Part shown: in pieces, positions 36,157 to 46,467 of the stretch | Layout: the number at the start of each line of letters is the position of its first letter | Numbering within the stretch: the stretch's first letter is position 1 | Assembly (NCBI GenBank): GCA_945891505.1 | Contig: CAMDDL010000006.1 | Span: 1-64,000, forward strand | Source of the DNA: Maricaulis salignorans | GTDB lineage: Bacteria > Pseudomonadota > Alphaproteobacteria > Caulobacterales > Aquidulcibacteraceae | Reading direction: 5' to 3' | Length of the DNA: 64,000 bases | Notes under the pieces: generated by a model | Database searches by the model: none | What the model was told of the DNA's origin: nothing | The model's input: the letters and a program-made list of their open reading frames with translations, nothing else | Program-made: the position numbers and the translations under genes

Positions 36157-37560
36157 ATGGCAGAACAGTTTGACGTCGTCATCATTGGCGGGGGACCAGG
36201 GGGCTATAATTGCGCCATTCGGGCCGCCCAATTGGGACTGAAGACCGCCATTGTAGAAAAGCGCGGCCGCTTGGGCGGAACCTGCCTGAATGTTGGCTGT
36301 ATCCCCTCCAAAGCCCTTCTGCATGCTTCAGAAGCCTATGAAGCCGCGCAACACCACTTTGCTGATATGGGCATTGAAGTTACAGGCGTCTCGCTCAACC
36401 TCGCCAAAATGTTGGCGCAGAAAGATGACGCCGTCGATGGTTTGACCAAGGGCGTTGAGTTCTTGATGAAGAAGAACAAGATCACTTATCTGATTGGCAC
36501 GGGCGCGATTGCCGGGCCCGGCACGGTGAATGTCACAGCAGCCGATGGCGTGGTTTCTGCCCTAGCTACCAAAAATATCGTCATCGCTACGGGCTCGGAC
36601 ATCCTGTCCTTGCCAGGCGTGACCATTGATGAAGAACGGATCGTCTCTTCCACCGGCGCTTTGAAACTGGCCGCCGTGCCCAAGAAAATGATTGTGATTG
36701 GCGGGGGCTATATCGGCCTTGAGATGGGCTCAGTCTGGCGTCGTCTGGGTGCCGAAGTGACGGTGGTTGAATATCTCGACCGCATCACGCCCACGATGGA
36801 CGGCGAAGTCTCTACCCAATTCATGCGCATCTTGAAAAAGCAGGGCCTGATTTTTGAGCTTGGTACCAAAGTCACCCAAGTCGAAAACACCGGCACGGGC
36901 GTGAAGGTTACTGTAGAGCCCGCCAAGGGCGGCGACGGCAAAGTCCTAGAAGCCGATGTCGTGCTCGTCTCCATCGGCCGCAAACCCTATACCGAGGGCT
37001 TAGGGCTGAAGACAGTGGGGGTCGCGACCGATGCGCGCGGCTTTATCCCCTCCACCCACTGGGCCACGACCGCCCCCGGCGTTTATGTGATTGGCGATGT
37101 GACTTATGGTCCGATGCTGGCACATAAGGCAGAAGAAGAAGGCGCCGCGGTGGCCGAAATTATGGCGGGCAAGTCTGGCCATGTGAATTTCGACGTCATT
37201 CCGGGCGTGGTTTATACTAATCCGGAAGTGGCCAGCGTCGGCAAAACCGAAGAAGAATTGAAGGCCGCTGGGACGCCCTACAAAGTCGGCAAATTCCCCT
37301 TCATGGCAAACAGCCGCGCCCGCACCAATCACGAGACCGATGGCTTTGTGAAAATCCTTGAACATGCCGAAACCCGCCGCATCCTTGGCGTGCACATGAT
37401 CGGCGTTGGTGTTGGTGAGATGATTGGCGAAGCCTGTCTGGCGATGGAATTTGGTGCGTCGGCCGAAGATATTGCCCGCACCTGCCATGCCCACCCAACG
37501 ATGTCAGAAGCCATGCGCGAGGCCAGCAAAGCCGTTGATGGCTGGGTCATGCAGATGTAG
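36157..37560 (+). CDS. lpdA: Dihydrolipoyl dehydrogenase (E3)
   Basis: A 467-residue flavoprotein that reoxidises dihydrolipoamide with NAD+. FAD motif [17 protein letters not shown], redox disulphide Cys43 and Cys48 in [18 protein letters not shown] motif [15 protein letters not shown], and the C-terminal His-Glu dyad in [19 protein letters not shown] precedes the ATG by seven bases. It completes the sucA-sucB-lpd complex set. Confidence 0.95.
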   Translation: MAEQFDVVIIGGGPGGYNCAIRAAQLGLKTAIVEKRGRLGGTCLNVGCIPSKALLHASEAYEAAQHHFADMGIEVTGVSLNLAKMLAQKDDAVDGLTKGVEFLMKKNKITYLIGTGAIAGPGTVNVTAADGVVSALATKNIVIATGSDILSLPGVTIDEERIVSSTGALKLAAVPKKMIVIGGGYIGLEMGSVWRRLGAEVTVVEYLDRITPTMDGEVSTQFMRILKKQGLIFELGTKVTQVENTGTGVKVTVEPAKGGDGKVLEADVVLVSIGRKPYTEGLGLKTVGVATDARGFIPSTHWATTAPGVYVIGDVTYGPMLAHKAEEEGAAVAEIMAGKSGHVNFDVIPGVVYTNPEVASVGKTEEELKAAGTPYKVGKFPFMANSRARTNHETDGFVKILEHAETRRILGVHMIGVGVGEMIGEACLAMEFGASAEDIARTCHAHPTMSEAMREASKAVDGWVMQM

Positions 37561-37618
37561 TCCATTTGGATGGCCCCTCGGGCTTCGCGTAATTCGATTA
37601 TCTAGCGGGAGAGTTGCC

Positions 37619-38935
37619 ATGGCGACCACGACAATCCAAACCCCACTCACGCTACCTTGTGGGGCTGTCCTAAAGAACCGATTGGCCAAGGCAGCTATGA
37701 CCGAAGGCTTAGCCGACAGCCGTGGCGTGGCGACCACTGGTTTGGTCCGCTTGTATGAAGGCTGGGCACAGGGCGGCTGTGGTCTGTTGATTACGGGCAA
37801 TGTGGTCATAGACGCCGATCACTTGGAGCGGCCGGGTAATGTCATCTTGTCCGGCCCGCCATCGCCAGAGGCCGAAACGGCGTTGCGGGCTTGGACGCAA
37901 GCGGGCACGGCGCACGGCACGCAACTTTGGGCACAAATCAGTCATGCCGGGCGACAAACCCAGAAACTGGTCAATCCAACTCCTAAGGCACCCTCAGCCG
38001 TAAAATTGGGCCTGCCCGGTGGCCAATTTGGCGAACCCCAAGCCATGACCGCTGACGAAGTCGAGGCTGTTATCCAAGCCTTTGTGCAAGCGGCCTTAAC
38101 CTGTCAGGCAGTCGGCTTTACGGGCGTGCAAATCCACGCCGCCCACGGCTATCTCTTGTCGTCCTTCCTCAATCCCTTGGCAAACCAACGCGATGACCTC
38201 TACGGTGGCTCGCTCGAGAACCGTGCACGGCCCTTATTGGAAGTGGTCAGCCAAACGCGCGCTGCAGTCGGCCCGCACTTTGCCATTGGCGTAAAGCTCA
38301 ATTCCTCGGACTTCCAAAAGGGCGGGCTGACGACAGAGGATTCGGTCCAGGTGGCTAAGTGGCTGCAAGATCTGGGCGTGGATTTGCTTGAGGTCTCCGG
38401 CGGCAATTATGAGGCCCCTGAAATGATGGGGATGGAGGGGTTGGACCCGACAGCCCCGAGGCCTACGAAGAGCGCTTCGACTTTGGCGCGCGAAGCCTAT
38501 TTCATCGACTTTGCCCGCACCTTGCGCCGCGAAGTGACGATGCCGCTTATGTTGACTGGTGGCCTGCGCACCGTAGCTGGCATGCAAGCCGCATTAGACG
38601 AAGGCGTAGACGTCATTGGCATCGCCCGACCGCTGACCATCGACCTTAAAGCTGCCAATGCCCTGCTAGATGGCACACAAGACCATCTGCCGGCGTGGGA
38701 ACAACAGTTGCAGGAGCGGCCTGGCTTCTTTGGGCCAAAGTCCCCCATTAAACTCATTCGCACCATCCAAGGCTTTGCGGGCATTTATTGGTACTATAGC
38801 CAATTCTACCGCCTTGGTCGCGGGCAGCCTGCCGAGCCAAACCTGTCGCCCTTGAAAGCCATGGGCGAGGTGACGGGCCTATCCAAGCGCTTGATCCAAG
38901 CCCGGCGAGGCGGACCGCCGGTGTCGCCGGTTTGA
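37619..38935 (+). CDS. NADH:flavin oxidoreductase (old yellow enzyme family)
   Basis: A 438-residue FMN TIM-barrel enzyme: AMTEGLADSRG near the N-terminus, IHAAHGYLLSSFLNPLAN with the His-x2-His pair that binds the substrate, then DDLYGGSLENRARPLLEVV and GVDVIGIARP. The C-terminal ~80 residues (IRTIQGFAGIYWYYSQFYRLG) are an extension seen in one OYE subgroup. The ATG at 37619 with GGGAGAG upstream is chosen over the frame opening at 37424, which overlaps lpd. It probably reduces an enone or related compound. Confidence 0.88.
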   Translation: MATTTIQTPLTLPCGAVLKNRLAKAAMTEGLADSRGVATTGLVRLYEGWAQGGCGLLITGNVVIDADHLERPGNVILSGPPSPEAETALRAWTQAGTAHGTQLWAQISHAGRQTQKLVNPTPKAPSAVKLGLPGGQFGEPQAMTADEVEAVIQAFVQAALTCQAVGFTGVQIHAAHGYLLSSFLNPLANQRDDLYGGSLENRARPLLEVVSQTRAAVGPHFAIGVKLNSSDFQKGGLTTEDSVQVAKWLQDLGVDLLEVSGGNYEAPEMMGMEGLDPTAPRPTKSASTLAREAYFIDFARTLRREVTMPLMLTGGLRTVAGMQAALDEGVDVIGIARPLTIDLKAANALLDGTQDHLPAWEQQLQERPGFFGPKSPIKLIRTIQGFAGIYWYYSQFYRLGRGQPAEPNLSPLKAMGEVTGLSKRLIQARRGGPPVSPV

Positions 38936-38966
38936 GGACCGCTAGCCTCGGCTAGGACGAGCTCCT

Positions 38967-39791
38967 TCACTTCTTCACGCTCGCCTGCTGTCGTGGGGCA
39001 GCGGGGGCCATGATGAACTCAATTTGCTCAGGATGGTCTACCCAAACGCTCGGACCGTTGGAATTGCGCACATGGCCGCGCACGCGGATGGTGCGACCCT
39101 GAAGCGCGAGAATATCGGGTGCGCCACCCCGCCAGCGTTGAAAGGCGGTTTCGGGCACAACAGCTGTCACATCTGTTTTCTCATCGGTTCCAAAATTCAA
39201 AAAGATGACTTTGCCGCGCTGGCTGGCCTTCTCGACTTTGCCTTCCATCAGTTGGAAACTGTTTAGACCGCCTTGTAGGGCTTCGGGTGTGGCAAAGCGG
39301 ACTTGATAGGGACCGGATGTCCATACGCCGCGCCCAGCACGCCGTGCTTCGCGTTCTGCCTGCCAAAGGTCACCCACCGCGCGGCGATTGTCGGCATAGG
39401 TATGAACGCGCGCCAGACCGCTTTTGAGCAAGGTCGATTGCACCCAAACCGCCTCTTTGCCGAGGCCTTGCGGCACAAAGACATGGGCGATGGCCCGGCC
39501 ACGCCGGTCCCGCCGCAGGCCATCATAGCGCAACTCAACCTTCTTGCCTAAGACCAAGCGTTCTAGGTCCTGGCTGGCCCGTGGACCCCAAATGTCACCG
39601 GGCCGGACACGAGGTGCCTCATCCGCCGCAAGGCGCACTTCAAGCCCAGAGTCGAGAACAAAACTATCCCCGTCGAGCACCTTGCTGACTTTGCCTGTTT
39701 CCCCGCGTTCAAAATTCGGGGCAGCAGCCGCAATTGCCAAAAATAGGCCAAGCAAACCGATCAGCTTCATAGACTTCGTCAATCTCATCAC
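38967..39791 (-). CDS. Exported thermonuclease-like (SNase) protein
   Basis: A 274-residue protein with a signal peptide (about 1-24) and a staphylococcal-nuclease-type OB fold (KVLDGDSFVLDSGLEVRLA, then WGPRASQDLERLVLGKKVEL, DRRGRAIAHVFV, LKSGLARVHTY and AEREARRAGRGVW). The C-terminal ~100 residues look like a second OB-like domain (GKVIFLNFGTDEKTDVTAVV). The usual Asp/Arg/Glu nuclease residues are only partly matched (Ala in place of Glu/Asp in RLAADEAPR), so activity is uncertain. AGGAGG lies eight bases before a GTG at 39791 and eleven before an ATG at 39788. Confidence 0.75.
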   Translation of the reverse strand: MMRLTKSMKLIGLLGLFLAIAAAAPNFERGETGKVSKVLDGDSFVLDSGLEVRLAADEAPRVRPGDIWGPRASQDLERLVLGKKVELRYDGLRRDRRGRAIAHVFVPQGLGKEAVWVQSTLLKSGLARVHTYADNRRAVGDLWQAEREARRAGRGVWTSGPYQVRFATPEALQGGLNSFQLMEGKVEKASQRGKVIFLNFGTDEKTDVTAVVPETAFQRWRGGAPDILALQGRTIRVRGHVRNSNGPSVWVDHPEQIEFIMAPAAPRQQASVKK

Positions 39792-39897
39792 ACGCTTTGC
39801 CTCCTGCTGCGCTGCAATTGAGACGAGCCTATGTTCCTGTTTTGATCTTGTCGAGTCTTATTTTAGGTAATCATCAGTGCTTTGTTGATTTTTGGAT

Positions 39898-40860
39898 TTA
39901 ACCGTATGAAACGCCTGTCAATTTTTCTGACAGCGTCCAGAGATCGCGGGCCGCATCTTGGTCCACGGCGTGATCGCGTACCTCACCATGGGCTTTGCCG
40001 CCGGCAATATGGCGCACCGCAATGTCGCAATCTTCGCAATAGACCCCGCCCATGCCATCCAGTTGCGGAGATGTCGCACACCAGACGCTGGTGGCGGCAC
40101 CTTGCTCTGTCGTTTTGAACAGAGGGTTGAGATTGCCGTCCTTGTCCATCCAGCCCATCGCGATCATTTCTTCTTGTGGTAAATAGCGTTGAAGGTTGGT
40201 CATGATACCGCCCGGATGTAGCGAGAAAGCGCGGATGCCATGAGCCTTACCGCGTGCGTCCAACTCTACTGCAAACAGGCTATTGGCGCTTTTTGCGCGG
40301 CCATAGGAGACCCACTTGTCATAGGGCGTGGTCTCAAAATTCGGGTCATTCAGGTCTGGGGCACCAATGCGGTGACCGATCGAGGAGACCGAGACCACCC
40401 GTGCGCCTTTGGCTGCAACCAGATTGTCCCACAAGCGGCCAACCAATTGGAAATGACCCAAATGATTTGTGGCAAATTGGCTCTCATAGCCGCGGCTGTC
40501 GCGGGTCAATGGATTGGCCATGATGGCGGCATTATTGATCAATATATGAACCGGCCCGCTCAAGTTTTCGCCAAAAGAATCAATGCTGGCTGGGTCGCCA
40601 AGGTCGAGTGCGGCAATCTCAATCTTGCCAGCGACACCTGCGAGTTCGGTAGCAGCCGTATCTGGGCGGCGCGCTGCAACAATCACACGTGCCCCGGCGC
40701 TGGCGAGAGCCCGAACGGTTTCCAAGCCAAGACCGGAATAGCCGCCCGTCACCACAGCCGTCTTACCGGTGAGGTCGATACCGTGGATCACATCCATCGC
40801 GGAGGACCGCATGCCAAAGCCTGAATTAAACGGTTTTTGTAACTCTGAAATCTGTACCAC
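39898..40860 (-). CDS. Short-chain dehydrogenase/reductase
   Basis: A Rossmann-fold SDR of about 320 residues: nucleotide motif VVTGGYSGLGLET, NNAAIM, catalytic Ser in VSSIGHR and YGRAK. The layout with a C-terminal DGMGGVYCEDCDIA segment resembles retinol-dehydrogenase-like or light-dependent protochlorophyllide-reductase-like SDRs. The GTG at 40860 has GGGAG six bases upstream; the frame stays open to 40965 but that part has no family match. Substrate unknown. Confidence 0.82.
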   Translation of the reverse strand: MVQISELQKPFNSGFGMRSSAMDVIHGIDLTGKTAVVTGGYSGLGLETVRALASAGARVIVAARRPDTAATELAGVAGKIEIAALDLGDPASIDSFGENLSGPVHILINNAAIMANPLTRDSRGYESQFATNHLGHFQLVGRLWDNLVAAKGARVVSVSSIGHRIGAPDLNDPNFETTPYDKWVSYGRAKSANSLFAVELDARGKAHGIRAFSLHPGGIMTNLQRYLPQEEMIAMGWMDKDGNLNPLFKTTEQGAATSVWCATSPQLDGMGGVYCEDCDIAVRHIAGGKAHGEVRDHAVDQDAARDLWTLSEKLTGVSYG

Positions 40861-41035
40861 GGTCTTCTCCCTCACAGTCAATTTTCTAAAGTTTGTGGAC
40901 CAACTCAGGCGCGAAGCAAAGCCAAAACTTGTGTGTCGTCTGTGCAGAATGCCTGCAGTGGCCAATCACATATCCATTGGTCCGGCCGAATCGTGGTGTT
41001 AGAGTGGGTGAAACCAAGACAGGATCAGAAACGTT

Positions 41036-41887
41036 ATGGCTGACGGACATTTTTCCCAGGAAACAGAGACTGCTCCTGCCAACCATGCAGACCGTGTTTA
41101 TCAGGCCCTGCTGGCCGATATCTTGGAGAATGGCCAAAAGCGCGAGGACCGCACCGGTACTGGCACGTTGGGCGTATTTGGTCGCCAAATGCGGTTTGAT
41201 CTCGCCGACACCTTCCCACTTTTGACCACCAAGAAGTTGCACACCCGGTCCATCATCATCGAGCTTTTGTGGTTCCTGCGCGGGGAAACCAATATTGCTT
41301 GGCTGAAAGAAAATGGCTGCTCGATTTGGGATGAATGGGCCGATACGCAAGGGGAGTTGGGCCCGGTTTATGGCAAGCAATGGCGGTCTTGGGCAGCGCC
41401 AGATGGTCGCTCTATCGATCAAATCAGCCAGTTGGTCGCCGCCTTAAAGACTAATCCCTGGTCTCGGCGCCACGTAATTTCCGCGTGGAACCCAGCCGAT
41501 GTGGACGATATGGCCTTGCCACCTTGCCATTGCTTGTTCCAGTTCCACGTCTCAACCGACGGCAAATTGTCTTGCCAATTGTATCAGCGTTCAGCCGATG
41601 TGTTCCTCGGTGTGCCGTTCAATATCGCATCCTATGCTTTGTTGACCCTAATGATGGCGCAAGTCACAGGCCTCAAGCTAGGCACCTTTGTGCACACCTT
41701 GGGTGATGCGCATCTCTATCTGAACCACCTTGATCAAGCACGCCTTCAAATCTTGCGGGAGCCTATGGCCCTGCCGCGCATGAAGCTAAACCCAGACGTT
41801 CAAGACCTATTTGCCTTCAACTATAGCGACTTCAAGCTTGAGGGCTATCAAGCGCATCCAAGCATTAAGGCTGATATCGCGGTCTAA
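41036..41887 (+). CDS. thyA: Thymidylate synthase
   Basis: A 283-residue enzyme making dTMP from dUMP with methylene-tetrahydrofolate. Catalytic Cys164 lies in [10 protein letters not shown]; other motifs are [50 protein letters not shown] and [12 protein letters not shown]. It has a ~19-residue polar N-terminal extension compared with the common form. No folA follows it. Confidence 0.95.
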   Translation: MADGHFSQETETAPANHADRVYQALLADILENGQKREDRTGTGTLGVFGRQMRFDLADTFPLLTTKKLHTRSIIIELLWFLRGETNIAWLKENGCSIWDEWADTQGELGPVYGKQWRSWAAPDGRSIDQISQLVAALKTNPWSRRHVISAWNPADVDDMALPPCHCLFQFHVSTDGKLSCQLYQRSADVFLGVPFNIASYALLTLMMAQVTGLKLGTFVHTLGDAHLYLNHLDQARLQILREPMALPRMKLNPDVQDLFAFNYSDFKLEGYQAHPSIKADIAV

Positions 41888-41893
41888 AGCGCG

Positions 41894-43387
41894 TTAGAAG
41901 TTCAACCAGGATTTTTTGCCAGACGGGGGTGCTTCATCCTCGTCCGCGCCAAGGCCATCGAAAGCCCCAATACCTGGATCATCGGGCACCAAAGGCTCCG
42001 AATCTGTGCTAGCCGCACTGGTTGCCAGCGTGCGCTCGGTCAAGGCTGCAAGCTCTGGGGCTACCAGACGCTCGGTATCTGATCGTTCAAGGCGGGGATG
42101 GATCAAAAGACCACGTTCGCCATAGGATTCGATCAGGCGTGCCCAATCGGCATCTTCATAGGCAAAGGCACTGCCATCGGGGTCGAGGTCAGACCAATCT
42201 GGTTCGCGCGGCGCATTAGCGCCCTTGGCTAGCCATTCTCGGGCACCCGCTTCATCACCGGAGGCTTTGGCCGCCGCAGCACGTAAAGCCAAAACACGCG
42301 AGGTAGGCCGTTCTGCTAGCAGAGGTTCTAGACCTTGAATGGCGGTCACCGCATCTTGGTTCAACAAGGCTTGTTCGACGGTGAGAATGCGGCTTTCGCG
42401 ATGATTTGGGTTGAGACGAATGAGGCCATCTAGCCAGCGCGCTTGCGCCTGAGGGGTCTCTTCGCTCTTCAGGTCCTTATAGGCGATTGCCAATGCCGGG
42501 TGGGGGGCTGCTTCCCAAGCGGATTCCAAGGTGCCCGCTGCTTGCCATTGCTTACCGATAATGGCTTGGAGACGGGCCGCCATTACTGCGGCCGGGGCAA
42601 AGCCTGCCGCAAATTTGCTAGCGCGTTGCGCCAATTCTAGCGCTTGGGCTGGCTCCATCATGCGTTCAGCGCGATGGGCTGCTGCTGCTAAAACCACAGC
42701 CCGCCTGCGAGTGGCGGTCTTTTGACCAACTAAACCACGCTTCTCCGCATCATCAAGGGCGGCCAAGGCACCATCCCAATCGGCTGCCAAGACGCGTCGA
42801 TTGAACAGGAATTCAGCGGGCCAAGGGGCCTTCTTAGAGCTTTGTAGGGCCGCTTCCGCATGGGAAATAGCAGCCGCCATATTGCCGCGATTGAGGGCCA
42901 GCTCCGCTAAGCCACGCCGGGCCGCAACGCCATAGCCCGCTACATCGGTCAATTCGCCATAAAGGCGCTCGCCAGCGGCACCATCGCCCGCCACGACGGC
43001 AGACTTAGCCGCCAAGAACTTGGCACTTGCGGCATCTGGGGCAAAGCCCAGAGCCTTTTGCGCCTGACGACGGGCTTCAGAAATCTCACCACTTTCAAAT
43101 GCCGCCATGGAGAGGCCTAATGTGTCCAAGCACTTCTTACGCGCATTTTCTTGCTGGGCGCGCTTCATGCGCGCAGGCAAACTCCAAAGCCAGCCAATGA
43201 AGCCCCAAGTGGCTGTCATTAAAATGGTAATTGCCATCAGCATAGCCGCAGCAACGCCCGGGCCGACACTGACCTTTTTCAAGCCGTCATTATAAACAAT
43301 TTCGCCGGGCTGGCTGGCCAGAAAAACAAAGCCTGCCAGCATTGCTAGTCCTAAAATGATCAGGACGATCAGACGGATTAGTTTCAT
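41894..43387 (-). CDS. HemY-like membrane TPR protein
   Basis: A 497-residue inner-membrane protein: helices at about 4-24 and 45-68, then a long cytoplasmic or periplasmic tetratricopeptide-like region (about 85-400), and an acidic C-terminal tail. It is the HemY_N-type protein encoded with hemC and hemD in many proteobacteria; the role in haem synthesis is not settled and it is not protoporphyrinogen oxidase. Its ATG overlaps the mic60 stop (ATGA). Confidence 0.82.
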   Translation of the reverse strand: MKLIRLIVLIILGLAMLAGFVFLASQPGEIVYNDGLKKVSVGPGVAAAMLMAITILMTATWGFIGWLWSLPARMKRAQQENARKKCLDTLGLSMAAFESGEISEARRQAQKALGFAPDAASAKFLAAKSAVVAGDGAAGERLYGELTDVAGYGVAARRGLAELALNRGNMAAAISHAEAALQSSKKAPWPAEFLFNRRVLAADWDGALAALDDAEKRGLVGQKTATRRRAVVLAAAAHRAERMMEPAQALELAQRASKFAAGFAPAAVMAARLQAIIGKQWQAAGTLESAWEAAPHPALAIAYKDLKSEETPQAQARWLDGLIRLNPNHRESRILTVEQALLNQDAVTAIQGLEPLLAERPTSRVLALRAAAAKASGDEAGAREWLAKGANAPREPDWSDLDPDGSAFAYEDADWARLIESYGERGLLIHPRLERSDTERLVAPELAALTERTLATSAASTDSEPLVPDDPGIGAFDGLGADEDEAPPSGKKSWLNF

Positions 43388-44703
43388 GGCAGACTTCCTT
43401 GCTTCTGTGGGGCAGTGGGTCCCTTAGGAGCACCAACAGGGGCCGGTGATGCAGGAATGATGCCAACAGGCGCGCTTTGGGCGGCGGGTTGTGTGGGGGC
43501 GAGTGCTTGCGGGGGTGGCACGCGCGTGCCGCGTTCAACAGCGCCACGCACAGCCGCCAATCGGCTTTCAAGGGTCAGGCGGTTTTGAGCCCCTTTGATC
43601 CATTCGGCTGCGACAGCGGGGGCAGGGCTGATGGCTTTAACTTCCTCAACAGCGGCAGCTAAATCACCTTGATCGAGCTTAACCTTAGCACGCAACAAAC
43701 TCGACTGTGCGCTGGTTCCATTGACATCGGGCACTTTCTCAACCCGCACGAGGTCTGTGAAGAAGCCCTTGATCCAACCCCAAAAGCCGCTCTCCTTTTG
43801 GGCAGCGCGGTCGCTCGCGACAATGGCGGGCTCGAGTGCGGCAAACCGTTCCTGCAACAGGGTGCGGGTGGGCACGCCTTTGCGGGCAAAGTCTTCCAAG
43901 GCCGCCACTTCGGGCAGGCCGGGCAAAGCCGCACGTATGGTCTCAAACTCGGGCCAGAAGGGGCCGGGCCGACTGGCTGCTTCAACCAGATTGATGACGG
44001 CAAAGGTCACGCCCGGTGACGGGGCTTGTGCGGCTTGGCTTTGTAAGGTCTGGACCATGATCTTCAGGCCGGCAATTTCAGCCTGAAGGCTCGCGATAAT
44101 GGCCCCGCCTGCACCGGTTGGGTCCAAGGCTGCCAAACGGGTTTCAATGGCTGTGACCCGCCCTGAAACACCTTTAAGCTCGCCATCTAGGGCTGCTGTA
44201 TCCACCGGTGGAGCCGGTGCTGGGGCTGCAGGATCAATGGGGGACGCTGCTGCTTGGGCGGTGGGTTTTGGCCCTTCTAGGCGGGTGACACGGCCCTCAA
44301 GCACGGCCAAGCGCGCTGCGACGGCGGCCATTTGCTGTCCAGTTTGGTTTGGTTCGGCCTGCGTTTGAGCAACCAGCTGGCCCAACCCAACTTGCTTCAT
44401 CAAGCCCGGTTGGCTCAAGGCCAGCAACGCCAGAACCGCGCCACCACAGGCAGCAGCGGTCGAAAAAATCAAAACGGTGAATAGCCCAACGCCACCGCGC
44501 CGTGCACTTGGCGTAGTCGGTGTTGAGGATGGGAAGACAGGACTGCTCGCGCTGGGCTCGCTTGCCTTCGCACTCGCGTTACCAGAGCCAACTGCCCGCA
44601 ATTGGGCGTCTAAAAACGGGTCTGAAACAGGCCTTCTCTCGACCTTCGGCTCAGGCGTTACAGTCGAATCAAGCGGGTCTGGGGGAAGTTTTTCATCAGC
44701 CAT
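43384..44703 (-). CDS. Mic60/mitofilin-like membrane protein
   Basis: A 439-residue protein: a disordered Pro/Ser-rich N-terminus, a single transmembrane helix (about 72-96), a coiled-coil region (MAAVAARLAVLEGRVTRLEG and similar to about residue 235), and a C-terminal mitofilin-like helical domain (about 290-400). In alphaproteobacteria Mic60 homologues occur at this exact place between hemD and hemY and are thought to shape membranes. A low-complexity Pro/Ala/Gln tail ends it. Confidence 0.82.
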   Translation of the reverse strand: MADEKLPPDPLDSTVTPEPKVERRPVSDPFLDAQLRAVGSGNASAKASEPSASSPVFPSSTPTTPSARRGGVGLFTVLIFSTAAACGGAVLALLALSQPGLMKQVGLGQLVAQTQAEPNQTGQQMAAVAARLAVLEGRVTRLEGPKPTAQAAASPIDPAAPAPAPPVDTAALDGELKGVSGRVTAIETRLAALDPTGAGGAIIASLQAEIAGLKIMVQTLQSQAAQAPSPGVTFAVINLVEAASRPGPFWPEFETIRAALPGLPEVAALEDFARKGVPTRTLLQERFAALEPAIVASDRAAQKESGFWGWIKGFFTDLVRVEKVPDVNGTSAQSSLLRAKVKLDQGDLAAAVEEVKAISPAPAVAAEWIKGAQNRLTLESRLAAVRGAVERGTRVPPPQALAPTQPAAQSAPVGIIPASPAPVGAPKGPTAPQKQGSLP

Positions 44704-44730
44704 AATCTAGTTAAACTCTGCTGCGCCCAT

Positions 44731-45450
44731 TCACTCAAGGCTTTGTTTTTCAACTTCGTCGCGCAAGGTCGCCATCAGCGCCTCTTCGTCGGGTGAGTCT
44801 GCGACATTTATAGACTTAAACCCTAATTCTTCCAGTGATTTAATGCATGCAGATGACAGCCCAACCACATGCCAAGCGCCTAAGTTCATTACCGAATCGC
44901 TTACAGCGGCGGCAAGCCGTCGTCCGCCAGCTGGCGAGTGGATCAAGATAAACCCACTCTGCTTGGTCAGTTGCTCTGTAATATTGGTTTTGAAATCAGG
45001 ATTATCATGGGTGGAATAGACCTCAACATGGCGCGCTTCAAAGCCACAAGCACGCAGCATACCTGTGACATCACCGGCAACTTCGCGGCCACGCAAATGC
45101 AATAAAGCACCATTTCGAGGGCTCATGCGGTCTGCGGCCAAGACGGCCAAGGTGGCCCCATCTCCCCCGGCCGAGATGACGTTTTCAAAGCCCGCCGCTA
45201 CAGCCGCTTCAGCGGTCGCATCACCTACCGCATAAAGTGGCAAAGCCTTCAAAGTCTCGGTTATCTGAATGGCGCGTGCGGCGGCTGCACTCGTCATCAA
45301 CAGCGCTTGCACGCCTTCTAGATCAAGGGTCGCCGGGGTTATTTCGACCCGCGCTGCAGGCATGATCAACGGGGTCAGCCCAAGGCCTCGCACTGCCTCA
45401 GCAGTGGCATGGGCACCGGGTTCGGTCCGCGTAATCACACAGGCTTTCAT
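44731..45450 (-). CDS. hemD: Uroporphyrinogen-III synthase
   Basis: A 239-residue two-domain cyclase that closes hydroxymethylbilane to uroporphyrinogen III. The sequence is divergent, as in this family generally: VITRTEPGAHATAEAVRGLG at the N-terminus, LLMTSAAAARAI, LYAVGDATAEAA and SGFILIHSPAGGRRLA. The start ATG at 45450 lies one base after the hemC stop; an upstream in-frame ATG at 45459 overlaps hemC. Part of the hemC-hemD-mic60-hemY operon. Confidence 0.85.
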   Translation of the reverse strand: MKACVITRTEPGAHATAEAVRGLGLTPLIMPAARVEITPATLDLEGVQALLMTSAAAARAIQITETLKALPLYAVGDATAEAAVAAGFENVISAGGDGATLAVLAADRMSPRNGALLHLRGREVAGDVTGMLRACGFEARHVEVYSTHDNPDFKTNITEQLTKQSGFILIHSPAGGRRLAAAVSDSVMNLGAWHVVGLSSACIKSLEELGFKSINVADSPDEEALMATLRDEVEKQSLE

Positions 45451-45451
45451 G

Positions 45452-46390
45452 TCATCCATGCGCCCCGGCAAAAGCATTGCCGGCCATTTCTTTGACCTTG
45501 TGGCCGAGCTCAGTGCCTAAGGCTTCGGCTTTGTCCTTTGTTGCGTGGGTCAGCGTTCCGTCACAGCGCCAGCGCTCTTGCCCATCGGCTTGCAGGGCTT
45601 CCCCGATAAAGGTCAGGGTGCCTGCTGCATCAAGGCTTGCCAATGCGCCAATAGCGGTGCGGCACGACCCGTCTAGGGCAGTCAAGAAAGCGCGCTCTGC
45701 AGCTACTTCAATCTCTGTCACCGGGTCAGCGATCTTGGCGAAAGCAGCTGCGGTTGCTGCATCGCCAGCGCGCGCCGTAATGGCCAAAGCCCCTTGGCCA
45801 ATAGCTGGTGGCATGGCGACAGGGTCCAATAAGACATGGGGCACATCGCTATAACCCAGTCGCGCTAAACCGGCTGCGGCCAACAGGGTTGCATCGCATT
45901 GGCCAGCTTTGAGCTTTTCGAGCCGCGTGCCGACATTCCCGCGCAAGGACACGATGGTCAGGTCCGGGCGGGCATGCAGCAATTGTGCGGCGCGCCGCAG
46001 GCTAGCGGAGCCGATCACAGCGCCCTGCTTTAAGTCACTGAGCCCCATGCCCGCGACCGTCACCAAGGCATCGCGTCTATTCTCACGCTCTGGTCCGGCC
46101 AAAAGCACAATGCCGTCTGGCAATTGGGTCGGCACGTCTTTGAGAGAGTGAATGGCGCAATCGATGCGACCTTCCAGCAGGGCGTCATCCAACTCTTTCG
46201 TGAACAGGCCTTTGCCGCCCGCCTCACTCAATGGGCGGTCTTGAATCCGATCCCCGGTCGTGGTGATCGGTATGATGGGCAGGCGATCTTCGATCTCGGC
46301 GCTTGGAATGCCCAAAGCGTCCGCCAAAAGGGCGCGGAGTTGGCCGGTCTGGGCCAACGAAAGAGGGGAGCCGCGAGCACCAATACGCAT
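45452..46390 (-). CDS. hemC: Hydroxymethylbilane synthase (porphobilinogen deaminase)
   Basis: Polymerises four porphobilinogens into hydroxymethylbilane. Motifs: MRIGARGSPLSLAQ, GGKGLFTKELDDALLEGRID, HSLKDVPTQLPDG, GSASLRRAAQLL and GNVGTRLEKL; the dipyrromethane cofactor Cys is in ALDGSCRTAIGA. An ATG at 46417 is also in frame; 46390 is chosen by family length. It is divergent from tsaD and starts the haem operon. Confidence 0.93.
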   Translation of the reverse strand: MRIGARGSPLSLAQTGQLRALLADALGIPSAEIEDRLPIIPITTTGDRIQDRPLSEAGGKGLFTKELDDALLEGRIDCAIHSLKDVPTQLPDGIVLLAGPERENRRDALVTVAGMGLSDLKQGAVIGSASLRRAAQLLHARPDLTIVSLRGNVGTRLEKLKAGQCDATLLAAAGLARLGYSDVPHVLLDPVAMPPAIGQGALAITARAGDAATAAAFAKIADPVTEIEVAAERAFLTALDGSCRTAIGALASLDAAGTLTFIGEALQADGQERWRCDGTLTHATKDKAEALGTELGHKVKEMAGNAFAGAHG

Positions 46391-46467
46391 GATAGGTTCC
46401 AGTTCAGAGCGTTGCATCTCTTACTAATCACCCCTAGTGGCAAGTCAGGTCAAGCTTCGGAGCCAGC

